A stretch of 64,000 nt of DNA, from the NCBI RefSeq assembly GCF_037392515.1, contig NC_090280.1, forward strand, positions 17,114,001 through 17,178,000, written 5' to 3'. The notes under the pieces were generated by a model, which saw only the letters and a list, made by a program, of their open reading frames with translations, was not told the DNA's origin and searched no databases. A program made the translations under genes and the position numbers. The DNA comes from Haliotis asinina (lineage: Eukaryota; Mollusca; Gastropoda; Lepetellida; Haliotidae). Position 1 is the stretch's first letter. Each line of letters starts with the position of its first letter. Below are positions 48,370-59,899 of the stretch, piece by piece.

Positions 48370-48560
48370 CATGTTCTCGTTCCTCGCACACGTAGCTAGG
48401 TGTTCCTGTTGTCATTACTCGCCCATGTAGCTCAGTGCTCATGGTGTGGTACCTCGCTCACGTAGATGAGTGCTCATGATGTGGTACCTCGCTCACATAG
48501 CTCAGTACTCATGATGTGGTACCTCGCCCACGTAGCTCATTGTCGCTCATGTATGTCAGT
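48370..48560 (-). repeat. 35-bp tandem array, right arm
   Basis: Inverted counterpart of the left-arm array, about five units ('gtggtacctcgctcacgtag'). Confidence 0.85.
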
Positions 48561-48644
48561 TACAGGATTGTCGAATATTCCAAACAGGCGGTCGACACAT
48601 AACTGAAACAATGCTGAATTCCAGATTGAATCAGCTGAATGCAG

Positions 48645-48855
48645 ACCCGTGAAGGTCTTTGTTTGAATTGGTTTTCAGCACCCCATACCTGTCGTAAGAG
48701 GCGACTAACGGGATTTGGTGGTCCGGCTCGCTTACTTGGATAACACAATCTGTCATGGTATCCCAAATGCGTATATCGATCATTATTCTGTTGATCACTG
48801 GTTTGTCTGGTCCAGACTCGATTATTTACACACAGCCGCCATGTAGCTGGTATTA
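48645..48855 (+). repeat. repeat family A at the outer end of the right arm
   Basis: 'gacccgtgaaggtctttgtt' to 'cacagccgccatgtagctgg'; the arm ends within it. Confidence 0.8.
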
Positions 48856-49169
48856 ACTCTGTGCATCAACCCACTTTGTTGTAACAACATTCTACTGGTT
48901 TCCAGTCTCTGATACCATACTCCTTATTGACGTCTGGATTCCCATCCGTTTGTGTACATCAGCCCTATCAGCTGCATGAAGAACTCACTTTCTTCTCATT
49001 TATTGTAAAAACAATTCATGTATATATTCACTCCATAAATTTAATACCATTTGCTTGACAACGACGTTAGTATCTATATCGAAACGTCGCACTCACTGAA
49101 TAAAAGATGTTTTATATCCATAAATCATCGTCCTCACTCTTTATTTTATCAATGTTTGAGAAAACATAT

Positions 49170-49432
49170 TAACTGTGTCCGTTTACTGTATACACTGAGT
49201 AGGGATTATTTCATGATACATGTCATCAATGCTTCAAGATTTCTCCAGATGACATTAATTTTGTGCTAAGAGGAATATTGGCATTTGATAGATGGAGAAC
49301 ATTCATCAAGGCAATAGTCATGCCATTTCCTTACCCATTTCCGGCCCATCAATACAGTCTTCATGACAAAAATGATGATGACGGGTGAATGAGTAAATAT
49401 TGCTTTAAGCCGCACCACCATCCTATAGTGAG
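49170..49432 (+). repeat. third copy of the gene D upstream segment
   Basis: Matches 44865-45065 directly and 35690-35900 inverted: 'gatgacattaattttgtgct', 'aagaggaatattggcat', 'cagtcttcatgacaaaaatg'. Followed by the same 'cctatagtgagtgaatga' SINE junction as the left arm. Confidence 0.8.
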
Positions 49433-49525
49433 TGAATGAATTTACGCTTCTTTTAGCTATTTTCCAGCAATAACCAATCTGAGGCCACCGGAAATGGGCG
49501 TCATACTCTGTACTAATGAAGGGAT
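49432..49525 (-). repeat. SINE family C fragment
   Basis: 'gtgagtgaatgaatttacgc' then 'gaggccaccggaaatgggcg' on the reverse strand. Confidence 0.65.
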
Positions 49526-49830
49526 TTAAACTACAACCAAACCTGAATCAAACCTGCTATGCAGCTGCCCTCAGTATGTTCTAAAACCTGTGACCTGAAA
49601 TGTTTGGCTGTCCCAATTCTCTGCATCACCCCCCAACCCCAGACGTAACAAATGGTAAACTGTGTCAATATCTTAATGATATTATGCTAAACAGCTATTT
49701 CTAGTTTTAGGACATACATTCTGCTAAAATCTCACAGATTTCATGTGATGTTTTGATTATGATGAGTGTATCATTGATTATTATTATTATACATTTATTA
49801 CTTCACGAGTCTGATTGCAAGTCGTCGGGA

Positions 49831-50092
49831 CCCGTGAAGGTGCCGGGGTAGAATAGGCTTTCAGCAACCCATGCTTGCCATAAAAAGCGACTATGCTTGT
49901 CGTAAGAGGCGACTAATGGGATCGGGTGGTCAGACTCGCTGACTGGATGACACATCGGTTCCCAATTGTGCAGATCGATGCTCATGTTGTTGGTCACTAG
50001 ATTGTCTGGTCCAGATTCGATTATTTACAGACCCCCGCCATATAGTTGGAATATTGCTGAGTGCGGCGTAAAACTAAACTCACTCACTCACT
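49831..50092 (+). repeat. repeat family A, near full length
   Basis: 'acccgtgaaggtgccggggt' to 'gcggcgtaaaactaaactca' plus CTCA units. The flanks share 'tgcaagtcgtcgg' (49816-49828 and 50093-50105), a 13-bp target duplication. Confidence 0.85.
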
Positions 50093-50109
50093 GCAAGTCG
50101 TCGGTATGC

Positions 50110-51290
50110 TTTTGTAACACTGACTGTAACACCGGTATTGCACAGGTCTAACCCAGCATTGCTCCGGTTTACTTAATGGGTAACCTAGTATTGCATAGGT
50201 TTACATAGTGTCTAACCATGTATTGCATAGATTTACTGTGTTATCCAGTTTGTTGGGCTTGCATAGTTTTAACGTAGTTTGGTGCAGCTTGGCCGTTGTT
50301 GTGAATGTGTAAAATGAACCATCTTTCACCACGTATGCTAATGTTATCATATAATATCAAGAAAGTTGAAGCCGATGTAAACAATAATGGTTGTAAACAA
50401 TTTTCTTTAAGTTTAATTTACGTCATATATATGTAGATCGCATCATGGAAAGGTTTCTATTACTTTCTCTTTGAGACAACCGTGGAGTGTTTCGTGAAAA
50501 GTATTCAAATAATCACCCTAAAGTCAAACTAACTCGGAAGCATCGCCGAATACCTGGGGTTGGATGCCGAGGTACCCCGGTGATTCGTTGGGGAACAAGA
50601 ATCGCTCCACGGATTACAACAAGGCTACCGCCAGATGGCGCATACAACAAGGTTCCCGCCATTCCATCTGGTTACGTTAAATGACCAGATTTCGGGGATA
50701 CAGAACAACAGCCTAAAAACAGTTCGTTTGTGCTTTTATTTCCAGCAGTGCTTAAGTTGCTCATGATGTTAATCACATTACAAAACATTTCCTGTTTTCT
50801 GTATGACAGCGAAATACTATGCTTGCCAAAAATATATCAATATAATGTTGTTTAAAACAGTCGGCTGCTACGCTATGTTCTACCTGGATAATTATCAAAC
50901 ATTATCTTGGAACCCGCCTCGGAACTCGGATAACGAATAGTGAGTGAGTGAGTGAGATAGTATTTAGCGTCACATCGACAATGTAGCAGGCATATTGAGA
51001 TGGAAACAATTTTACTTATATCAATATCTGTCATGGACGGACAGTAAAAATACTAGTAAAGTAAATGGGAAGGGAGACAACTCGCGCTTTGAGTCATTCG
51101 TCACCACTGGTCTCGTGCCATGACCTCCAAGCAGACGTTATACGGCTTGTGTCGGAATAACCCGAATCTGTTACCAATGGTTTAGAGTTGACAGGCCAAT
51201 ATGTCCTTTGTTTTACGTTTTAGAAACATAAAAACACATTTCTATTGTAATGAATCCTGCTAAAGGCAATAACTGCGATAATCACAACTA
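50110..51290. other. intergenic, little recognised
   Basis: A family B scrap on the reverse strand at about 50940-50998 ('agtatttagcgtcacatcga'). Otherwise no gene or repeat recognised; a short frame at 50487-50684 has no domain. Confidence 0.45.
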
Positions 51291-51292
51291 CA

Positions 51293-54200
51293 ATGGACCT
51301 GGCTAGAGTAAGAATAGTATCAGCTAATTGCAGAGGGTTAGCAGAACGAAATACACGTAAAAGACAAAAGATCATGAGGATATGGAAAAGAACAACATAT
51401 TCAATTATCTGCCTCCAAGATATACACATTTCAGAAAAAGACACAGGTATTATGAAAAATGAGTGGGGGTTAAATTGCATCATTGCCCCATTTAAAATTA
51501 TTTCAAGGGGTGTAGCATGCTTTTTAATAACAATATTGAAACGTAGGAGCGCGGTGGGCGAGCTGTCTAAGGCGCCAGGCTACTAATCCACTGAGCTTAG
51601 AGGTGCCGGGATCGAGCCCACCTGTGGCCGGGTGTAAAAAAACCTTGGAGTCAACTTTGTGTGCAGACTCTTTCAGTGTTGTCACAACCCCTAGTGTACA
51701 GTTCACAACCCCGTGCAATCAAAACAATCCATCAATCCGTTGGCAGATGATCAGATGGTGGCCACATGAATACGTGCAAAAACCTAGTGGCGGGTACAGC
51801 AACGTGCAGTATACTTGGACAAAGTACTTTGTCTGTCTGCCCCAGTCCACCCAGCTGTGAATGGGTACCTCGTACGTATGGGAAAGCCCCATTAACTCGT
51901 TGCGCCTGGTACACTGCCAGAGGTGTATGATTCCTCAGCGAGTTGAGATTGAAAATACTATGAGCCGTTGTGATGAACATCCGACGATCGAGAGAAAAAC
52001 AAAGCGCCCTTGTGCAGTTGAACTAACTGGATATCGGCGCTATACAAATATCGAATCGTAAATCAAGATACATAAATCTCTAACTGATGAAAATGCAATT
52101 TCATAATAACTGAAATTACAATGGATGGGCTGAATATTACCCTAACTAACATGTATGTATTATCCGAAATAACCTGTATGGCCCAAATAAGGAACCGAAC
52201 TTTTATACTAAATTATTCGATTGTGGAATTCGGAAATGAGTGAAATATTATCTGTAGGGACTGGAATCTGGTGCTTAACCCCTCAACAGATCTTGAAACA
52301 AGAACATAAAAAAAACAATACAAGAAATGTTGTTCTGAAAAAAATTTGAGGAATTACAGGAAATAGATCTCTTAGATGTTTGGAGAGAACATAACAGTGG
52401 GTATAACAAATATACGTAGCGGAAAAGAAACCCTAAACAGCAAGCAAGACATGATATTTTTCTTAGTTTCTCAAGACCTGGTTAATATATCTCACGAAAC
52501 CGATATAGTCCCTGGCTATAAATCAGACCAATTCTCCAATTATATTGTCACTTTGGAATAAACTAAGTAATGACAGAGGCCGTGGCTACTGGAAATTCAA
52601 TACCTCACTCCCACAGAATGAAGAATACATTAGAATTGTCAAAAATACATTACCTGATACTGTGCTGGAATATGCAACAAATAGAGATAATGAAAATGAA
52701 ATGATCAACCTTATTAAAAACGGTATGCAGGAATTGACAATATCTGACTTCTTATTTCTCGAAGCTTTGTTAATGAATGTAAGAGGAAAAACAATTTCAT
52801 TTTCCACATACCTCAGGGAAATATATAGAAAACAACAGAAAAGATATTGAATAAACAATACAAACGTTAAAAAAATATAGGAAGCGACTTTAGCAATCTA
52901 AGTGAAAAATATTTAGAAGAAATAGCTACCTAGAAAAAAAAACTTTTGGAACAAATCAAAGAGGAATATGTAAGAAGAATTCCATTTCTAAGAGGAACTA
53001 AATGGTATGAAGAAGGAGGAAAACCAACCAGCTATTTCTGTCTCTTCGAAAACAGAAATTTCACTAGTAAACGTACAGACAGTGTTATGAAAGATAACGG
53101 CGATTTGATTACAGATGGTAATAGTATTTTAGATGAACTGAAACAATTTAAAGTAATTTGTAATTTGTATTTAAAGATAATCATGATGAGGATGAAAATG
53201 ATATAGATTTAAGATCTATTAACATTCCACAGATAACAAGGAAAGACTAGGAGGGTTCAGAAAAAGAGACTACCCTAGAAGAAATTAATAAAGCTGTTCT
53301 TTCCATGAAGAATGATAAAAGTCCAGGAATCGATGGCTATCCCATTGAATTCTTTAAGTTCTTTTGGAGAGATCTAAGCCCATGGGTTTACAGATTTATA
53401 AGAGAAACATTTTAAAACAATGAATTAACTATCACAATGAACAGGGAATGGTAACTTGTTTGCCTGAACCAAATAGGGACAGAAAATTTCTAAAACACTG
53501 GCGACCTCCTAATTACTAAAATTCAAAATAATAAGCAATAAGCAGACAGGATTAAATCAACATTAGATACAATTGTACATGAGATGCAAACATGGTTTAT
53601 GCCTGGAACATGCATGAGTGAAAATACAAGACTTCTGTATGATATTGTCTTTGAAACAAGAAGGATGAATAAGTCTGGCTTATTATTACTTATCGAATTT
53701 TTAAAAGGCCTTATACACTATCTCAAAACCGTTTATATACAGGTTATGAAAGCGTTTGGATTTGGACTCAATATTATCAAATGGATATATGTCCTGACTG
53801 GTAATAATACAGCAACGGTGATACAAAACGGCCACATCTCTTCCTTTTAACAATAGGAACGGGGATGTAGACAAGGAGATCCGGTGTCGCCTTATTTATT
53901 TATCCTTGCAGTTGAAATTTTAGGCATTATGATAAGGTCGAATCTCGACGTAAAGGGTATAACACTTAATGATATAGAACAGAAACCTGGACAATATACT
54001 AATGAAAACAAAACTATATCTAGATGGTTGCGAATCAAGCCTCAAGGTTGCAAGTGAAACACTGAATAAATTTCATCACATGTACTTAAAGAGATTTGAA
54101 ATAGCATAGACAGAACAGAAGCCATCTGGATAGGCTAAATTTGCTGGTAGAAATATAACTTTAGCCAGTGCCTTTTATCTTGACTGGCGCAGTGGTGATT

Positions 54201-55340
54201 CTGAAATTTAGGAATAACACGGAATGTTTCTCTTGAAGATCAATACAAAAAACCGCCTAGAGCATATCAATAGACTGCTCACCAGTTGGCGGAATAGTTA
54301 AAATGATAAGATTAAGAGGTAGATTAAAAGAAGGTATCACTTGAACCTACGAGGATGGAGGCCTCATAATGGTTGACATTGAATGTTTCATCAATGCTTT
54401 GAAATTGTCATCAGTGAAATGCCACCAAATGATGGTTCATTGACTATGGTTAAATCATGTCTCTAAATCTTCATACATGATATAATATTGGTTTGATTGC
54501 GTCATCCATTATGTCAGAGATATGTCTAATGAAAAGTGTCTTCTTAGCTTTAACAACTCTCTTTTTAAGTCAATTTAACATTTATAATGTATGCCAAGAT
54601 ATGATCTCAAATGTTAAAGGTTCAAGGGTATTTTATGATAAATTCATGGAGAAAAAAACAATACCCTTAAAGTACTAGAATACTGTCTTTCAACATTATA
54701 TAATTTGGTGAGATGTATTCAAACAGTACAGGAAATGTACAAGTGATTGTAAGCTGATAGACTTCCAATTGACAGATTTATTGACAGAATAATTTATGCA
54801 AAGAAAGAACTATTGAAGATGAAATTAGTGGATACTGATTCGTGTAATCTCTATAAAATATCTCAGAAGACATATCGCATGTATTCATTTAATGTGATTT
54901 AGTTAAAAACGTTTGGCAAAGTGTAGAACAATTTCTAAATACCCACGTCCAGTGTAATACCTCTTTCACAAAATTCACCATCACGTTTGGAATATACTCA
55001 AACATTAAAATACTAAATCATATTAGACTTCTAGCCAAAAGATTCATTTATGTCTCAGATATTAAACAACATGCGCCCTCGGTATATAGCCAGGAAAAAC
55101 AATAAATTTGATCCCTTGATAAGGAGTGGAAATATTAACTGCTTTTCTATGTGAGCAATGAGGTGTTCTTATATTATAATATCAACTGATATTTCCAGTA
55201 TCTTCCCAATGTATTCTCTTTAAGTAACCGTTTTTCTTTAATAATATATATCCTCTACAGAAACTGTCACGATATTCTATGCAAAACAGAAACCTCACAA
55301 AATATAATTTTTAAAAATAATATTTTTCTCTGATGATACA
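51293..55340 (+). mobile_element. L1-like LINE ORF2, copy 2 (endonuclease to RT), with SINE inside
   Basis: Endonuclease N-terminus VRIVSANCRGLAERNTRKRQ and IICLQDIHISEKDTG (51310-51440); after the SINE, GLNITLTNMY. RT: EEINKAVLSMKNDKSPGIDG (53280), FMPGTCMSENTRLLYDIVFE (53600), LLLLIEFLKGLIHYLKTV, NIIKWIYVLTGNNTATVIQN, then a shifted RQGDP-type block near 53870 and thumb to about 54350; the C-terminal region extends to about 55340. Motifs match 'LINE-1 reverse transcriptase homolog' proteins of invertebrates. Broken by many stops and frame changes. No ORF1 or poly-A seen. Confidence 0.8.
51546..52046 (+). repeat. tRNA-derived SINE inserted in the LINE endonuclease
   Basis: Head 'gagcgcggtgggcgagctgt' and 'ggtgccgggatcgagcccac' resembles a Leu/Ser tRNA; the end is 'tcggcgctatacaaatatcg'. 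Flanks 'aatattgaaacgta' and 'aatatcgaatcgta' (14 bp, two mismatches) look like a target duplication. A different family from SINE C. Confidence 0.7.
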
Positions 55341-55429
55341 TCCATGTATCCGAAATGGGATCCTTATCTTTCGACTCTAGAAAAACGTTAGCAAAATCCA
55401 CTCAAACCATCCATTCATCGTGCAAATGA

Positions 55430-56045
55430 CATTAGTGCCAAACAAGGTTTTGCACGTGCATTCGATCACGTGATCTTCGTATCGACGTTTTCTTCATTTG
55501 CACGTGCTCACCCCTGAACTCTACAGTTCCAGCATGATAATGCTCGGCCGCATACCGCGATGTTGACACGAAATTTCATTCAAAACGATGGAAGCAACGT
55601 CATGAACTGATCACCAAGGTCCCCTGATCTTAATCCAATAGAGCACGTGTGGGATGCTTGGGAGAGGGTTTCGTGGTCTTAGGAATCAACCTCAGAATTT
55701 GCAGGAACTTGTCGCTGGCTTGCAAGAGCAATGGCGCAGAATCGCAAGCATCAGGCAGTCGATGAGGGGACGGCGTTTGGCAGTGGTGAATGCGCGGGGC
55801 GACCACACATAATATTGAACTGAGACATTTCGAATTTTTATTCTTGTGACTTGACATTCTGTACACCCATGTTATGGAACGGCGGTGTAGCCTAATGGAA
55901 CTGATTGTGGCACTGTCAGTGTATCGAGTACATCAAACACATCTCAGCAATGAAATAATAACAATTAAATAATCTTACCATCTCTTGTTCGTTCATAGTG
56001 CCCTGAAGAAAGAATGTGAAGTTTCTTTTTTGACTCAGTATATAT
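55430..56045 (+). mobile_element. Tc1-like transposon 3' part with terminal repeat
   Basis: Reads FIQNDGSNVMN, then SPDLNPIEHVWD (final catalytic Glu) and LQELVAGLQEQWRRI through a few frame changes. The end 'gaagtttcttttttgactca' followed by 'gtatatatt' at about 56010-56045 is the inverse of the end at 42655. A SINE-like scrap (about 55875-55945) is inserted before the end. Confidence 0.7.
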
Positions 56046-56414
56046 TATTTCTACGTGTAAATATCTTGGCGGTGAGTACGTGTGGTTCAATATAATATAA
56101 CGAAGAAGAAGCCTTCTGATAGAAAGACAGAGAAATAAAAGGCTGACGACATTTAAAATCAACTTTAGTTTTCAGGAGTACTGAGCTGGGTACAGTCATC
56201 TAGAGTTGTGGTACATCTGTGTGCAGAAGAGCAGTCACGTGTTTCTTTGTTCACCATGTCAGTGGTATATCATTACAAGCAGATTAATATCTCATACATA
56301 TCGTGTTTTAGGTATTGTTGTTGCACAAGAATACTGGTGATAATAACTGTTTTCTTGTTTCCTTTGCTCCTTCAGCCGACTTGAAATCACTGTGACGTGG
56401 TCTGTCAATGCCAT

Positions 56415-56570
56415 TGGTGGGGCGGTGGGGTAGCCCAGTGATCCCGCCGAAAACTCAGGATCGATTCCCAACATGGGGTAAGTGTGTGAAGTCCATTTCT
56501 GGTGTCCCCCGCCGTGATATTTCTGGAATATTGGTAAAAGCGGAGTAGAGCTGAACCCACTCACTCACTC
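56415..56570 (+). repeat. SINE family C, full length
   Basis: 'gcggtggggtagcccagtga', 'cgattcccaacatggggtaa', 'gtgatatttctggaatattg', CTCA tail. Confidence 0.85.
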
Positions 56571-57700
56571 GATCAGTGTCATTGGTTAACATGTCATTAG
56601 AGTGCAGAGACAGATCATTTGTCGAGGATGAAACGCCATTCGTAGATGGAAACAGTCACGAGTCATTCTGCAGTACTGATAAACACATATAAGATGATCC
56701 ACGACCTGACAAATGACCCCAATTTGCATACTTGGGAACGCCCCACAGAACGATCCACTTGAAACAAGAGGGAGACAGGTTGTCTGATAAATATCGAGTT
56801 CATTTTCCCCGTGCGTTTCACGCATGAATTGTTATAGCACACTCGATTTGGGAACAGGTACAATCCCAACGAATTAAATCAACACAATATACTGAGCAAA
56901 TATGTTTAGGACCACCGATCCATTTCACGAAGCAAATGGCATTTTCCTGCGTTTTTTTAACAAAATTGTTGAATATCTAAAATGCTTGTCAATGCCCCAA
57001 TCATCTATTTGTCTTCGTCTTAACTATAGGTTAGCGTTGAATATCAGTCTCTTATGCCTGAAATTGCAGTCTTATCATTCGAAGGAATATGCGGTGTTGT
57101 TTTAATGGGTAAAGTTGACTTTTCGTCTGCTAAATATTAATTAGATAATAACTACACATAGGTAATTGTGTTTCATTTAACTATTTATTATGGTAAAAGT
57201 TATCCGTTACTGAATGGTGGTGGCTAAATCATAATTTTATTCCTATTTCTCTGTGCGCGCTGATTTTCGTCCATAATTCCGCTGGTGATAGACCGGAAGT
57301 ACATGTCTTGGAAATTTATATAACCGGTTCCTGAGAAATGGTTAGTATTCAAACAATATTTCCAAATTTCTGTCATATTTTTATTACGGTCACCAAAATT
57401 GTGTACAGAAAACTGAAAATACATTGATAAGTTAGTGAGAAATATCTTTGTACACAAATTTATCGGTTTGGGGATTACTCAGTACCACACTCAGTAGATT
57501 TATCAGTGACTAAAAAAATATAAAATACAGACAACTCACCAAAGATTACTCTTTTTTTATGACAAAGTATGGGAACAGTAAAAACCTGATACAGTATGTG
57601 TCAATTATTATACAAGACACAACAATGCTGGAAAATTAGGTGGACTAACTGATTTATGTTTTAATTATCACTCTCTGAATCAGTCTCGGTGTCTGAATCA
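56571..57700. other. intergenic, nothing recognised
   Basis: AT-rich; short open frames without domains. Confidence 0.45.
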
Positions 57701-57719
57701 CTTGCAAGTCCTAAGTCAA

Positions 57720-58995
57720 TCACTAGTCTGTCAATTTCCCTTTCTACTGCGATTTCGCGTTGCCAGTAACCATCTTCGCAATTGTTTTAACATGTTTACA
57801 ACATTCCGACCATTCTTTTGCACCTATTGCAGACATCCTTCCATTTATGGCAACTCTTAAGGAACTTTTTGTGAACTGCAAGTTTTGTGAAGCGACATAA
57901 TTTTTCACATTTGCCCAAATTAACTCAATCGGGTTTAGTTCTGCGTGGTTTGGAGGGAGACGTAGTATATCATGACCATGTTGCTTCTACATCGTGTCTA
58001 CTCTGTAGACAGGGCCCGATTTGTTGGATTTTGCAAGAAACAATAGTTCGGCTTTAAGCATTTTCTCATCAAATGAGATATTGTGCCATTGTAGCCACGC
58101 TTTTATGTCATCTTTTCTGTTGGCGTTTGGCGAACATTTGTCCACTTGCTTGCTATGATATGGTGCATTATCCATAACAATAACAGAGTGCAATGGAAGG
58201 TTTGGGATAAACTTTTCCTGGAGCCATTTGGAAAAATTATCAAAGTTCATCTCGTCATGATAGTCTGCTGATTTGAGTTTGGAATCAAAAACAAGCAAAG
58301 CATTTGGAACAAAACCGTTTTCACTCCCTGCATGAACCACAATAAGCCGAGGTCCGGTGCCAGACGGAGGTTGAACCCCATTTATTACGACTTCACCCTC
58401 AAGTTGCCAACACTTTGGGACAATGTGGTGTACATGCAACCATGTTTCATCGATAAAGATGAGTGTTCGATTTTCTTCTCTGTATTTCTTTATTTGCACG
58501 CAAGTATTGCAACAATGAAACAATGTCTTTACGTTCCATTAAAAGTTTACGGTTTGACTGCTTTTTTCGCTACCTAAACCCCATGTCTTTGAGTTTGTCG
58601 AAAACTTTCCTTTGAACCATTGTAGTTCAACTGGCATTTTGCCATAATATACATCGTATCCAGAGTGGGTAGTTGTTGTTTTTTTACGCCATATAAACTT
58701 TGTACAAATTGACGGACTGCACACCGGTCGAAATCATCAAGATTGTAACTTGTCTAAGTTTTGGGTTTGCGCAACTTGGTGAGCCTGATAAATGTAGGTC
58801 CACTCGCACTCCTACCACCTTTTGCCTTAATGCGGTTTAAAGTTACCGTTGAGAGTCCAGTAGCAAGGCTACATTGTAAAAGAGAATCTGCTTTGGTTGC
58901 ACAATTTTTGTCCGTGTACATGATAACATTGTATGTTATCTCCCTTGCCTGAGAATGAACTATTTGCCCATGTTTTCCTAACTTGGACATTTTTT
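57720..58995 (-). mobile_element. Sailor-like (IS630-Tc1-mariner, about DD81E) transposase, broken
   Basis: N-terminal HTH region (MSKLGKHGQIVHSQAREITY) at 58990; then LDDFDRCAVRQFVQSLYG; middle QSNRKLLMERKDIV; catalytic IFIDETWLHVH (58450), SGTGPRLIVVHAGSENG, SVIVMDNAPYHS and, after one in-frame TAG, QHGHDILRLPPNHAELNPIE. I count 81 residues between the second Asp and the Glu, close to the DD82E Sailor group. At least two frame changes and the stop make it inactive. Terminal repeats were not identified. Confidence 0.75.
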
Positions 58996-59421
58996 ACTAC
59001 AACTGAAATCTGTTTAAAAGTAAGTTAACATTTTCATTATGAACACAACAGCACATGTACACTATACGTGTTTGGAAGTCCTTGAACTCATCAAAGGTTC
59101 AGATCATAAAGGGAAATCAGCCAAAGATCTTTCTTTGATCAAGGACAAACTTTTTTTCGCTTCTAAGGCAAAGAAAGCTACGTTTCCATTCTTTTCCATT
59201 ATGAACCACAGCATGGTATGGCGCCATATCATGTCAAAGTCTATTAGTTTTCTACATTAGTTCGCGCCAAAACTTTTTATCTTTTGCTTTGCGAAAACTT
59301 TCAGCATACCAACATGCGATGCCTGTTTTTGTTGTGCGCTGTGTTTTAATTCTTTTTGTTTCACATGTTCTATAAGACGTCGAAAGTTCCGGCATTAAGT
59401 CACAATACATCTGCACTGAAG

Positions 59422-59554
59422 ATGGCTGCCCCACTGGTCTGTTTGGTGGTCCTGTGTGCCACATACCCTGTCGCCATCGGCGGCATCTCGTATGGGAATC
59501 ATGAACTGCCACCCACTTTGGTACCCAAGTTTGACAGCATATTCGGGGATACAG
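59422..59554 (+). CDS. signal-peptide first exon of an unrecognised secreted protein, gene E
   Basis: ATG at 59422 opens a clean signal peptide (MAAPLVCLVVLCATYPVAIG) followed by GISYGNHELPPTLVPKFDSI, and the frame reaches a strong donor ACAG|GTGAGT at 59555, phase 1. I do not recognise the family. No in-phase continuing exon is obvious before 64000; the downstream 4 kb contains a SINE and an L1-like LINE, as a large intron might. It could also be a chance open stretch, but the leader, the donor and the lack of repeat similarity favour a real first exon. Confidence 0.4.
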
Positions 59555-59724
59555 GTGAGTATTTGCCTTTCGATAGTTTCATATTAACCATCTTGTGGAT
59601 CTGGCGCGGTGCGATAGCCTGAGAAGACTCGGTCGGTGTGTGGATCCATGGCTATCCATGGCCTGTGGTCACCCGCCGATGTTTTCTCCTGAAACAGTAA
59701 GTATAACTGAGTCAGAGTTTGGTG

Positions 59725-59882
59725 TGGGGTAGTCTAGTGGTTAAACCATCCTCTCGTCACGACGAAGACCCAGGTTCGATTCCCGACATGGGTACAATGT
59801 GGGAAGACCATTTCGGGGTGCTCTGCCTTGAAATTGCTGGAATATTGCTAAAAGTGGCGTCAAATTATAATGCACTCTCTCT
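59725..59882 (+). repeat. SINE family C
   Basis: 'tggggtagtctagtggttaa', 'cccaggttcgattcccgaca', 'ttgctggaatattgctaaaa'. Downstream of the gene E exon. Confidence 0.85.
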
Positions 59883-59899
59883 TAGCCTTGTGCCTCTGA

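Larger units (their letters stand above)
44555..48855 (-). repeat. right arm of large inverted duplication
   Basis: Reverse-complement partner of the left arm (block map given there). Right-only material: the tRNA-core palindromic element and TA tract (45060-45412), a SINE (45413-45530), a long GTGA tail, and the ATC-rich tract (46697-47560) that stands where gene C exon 1 should be. It contains the start of functional gene D. Confidence 0.85.

Noticed and set aside
50487-50684. Arg-rich 65-codon frame as a histone-like or ribosomal protein
   Set aside because: No motif of either family and no context.
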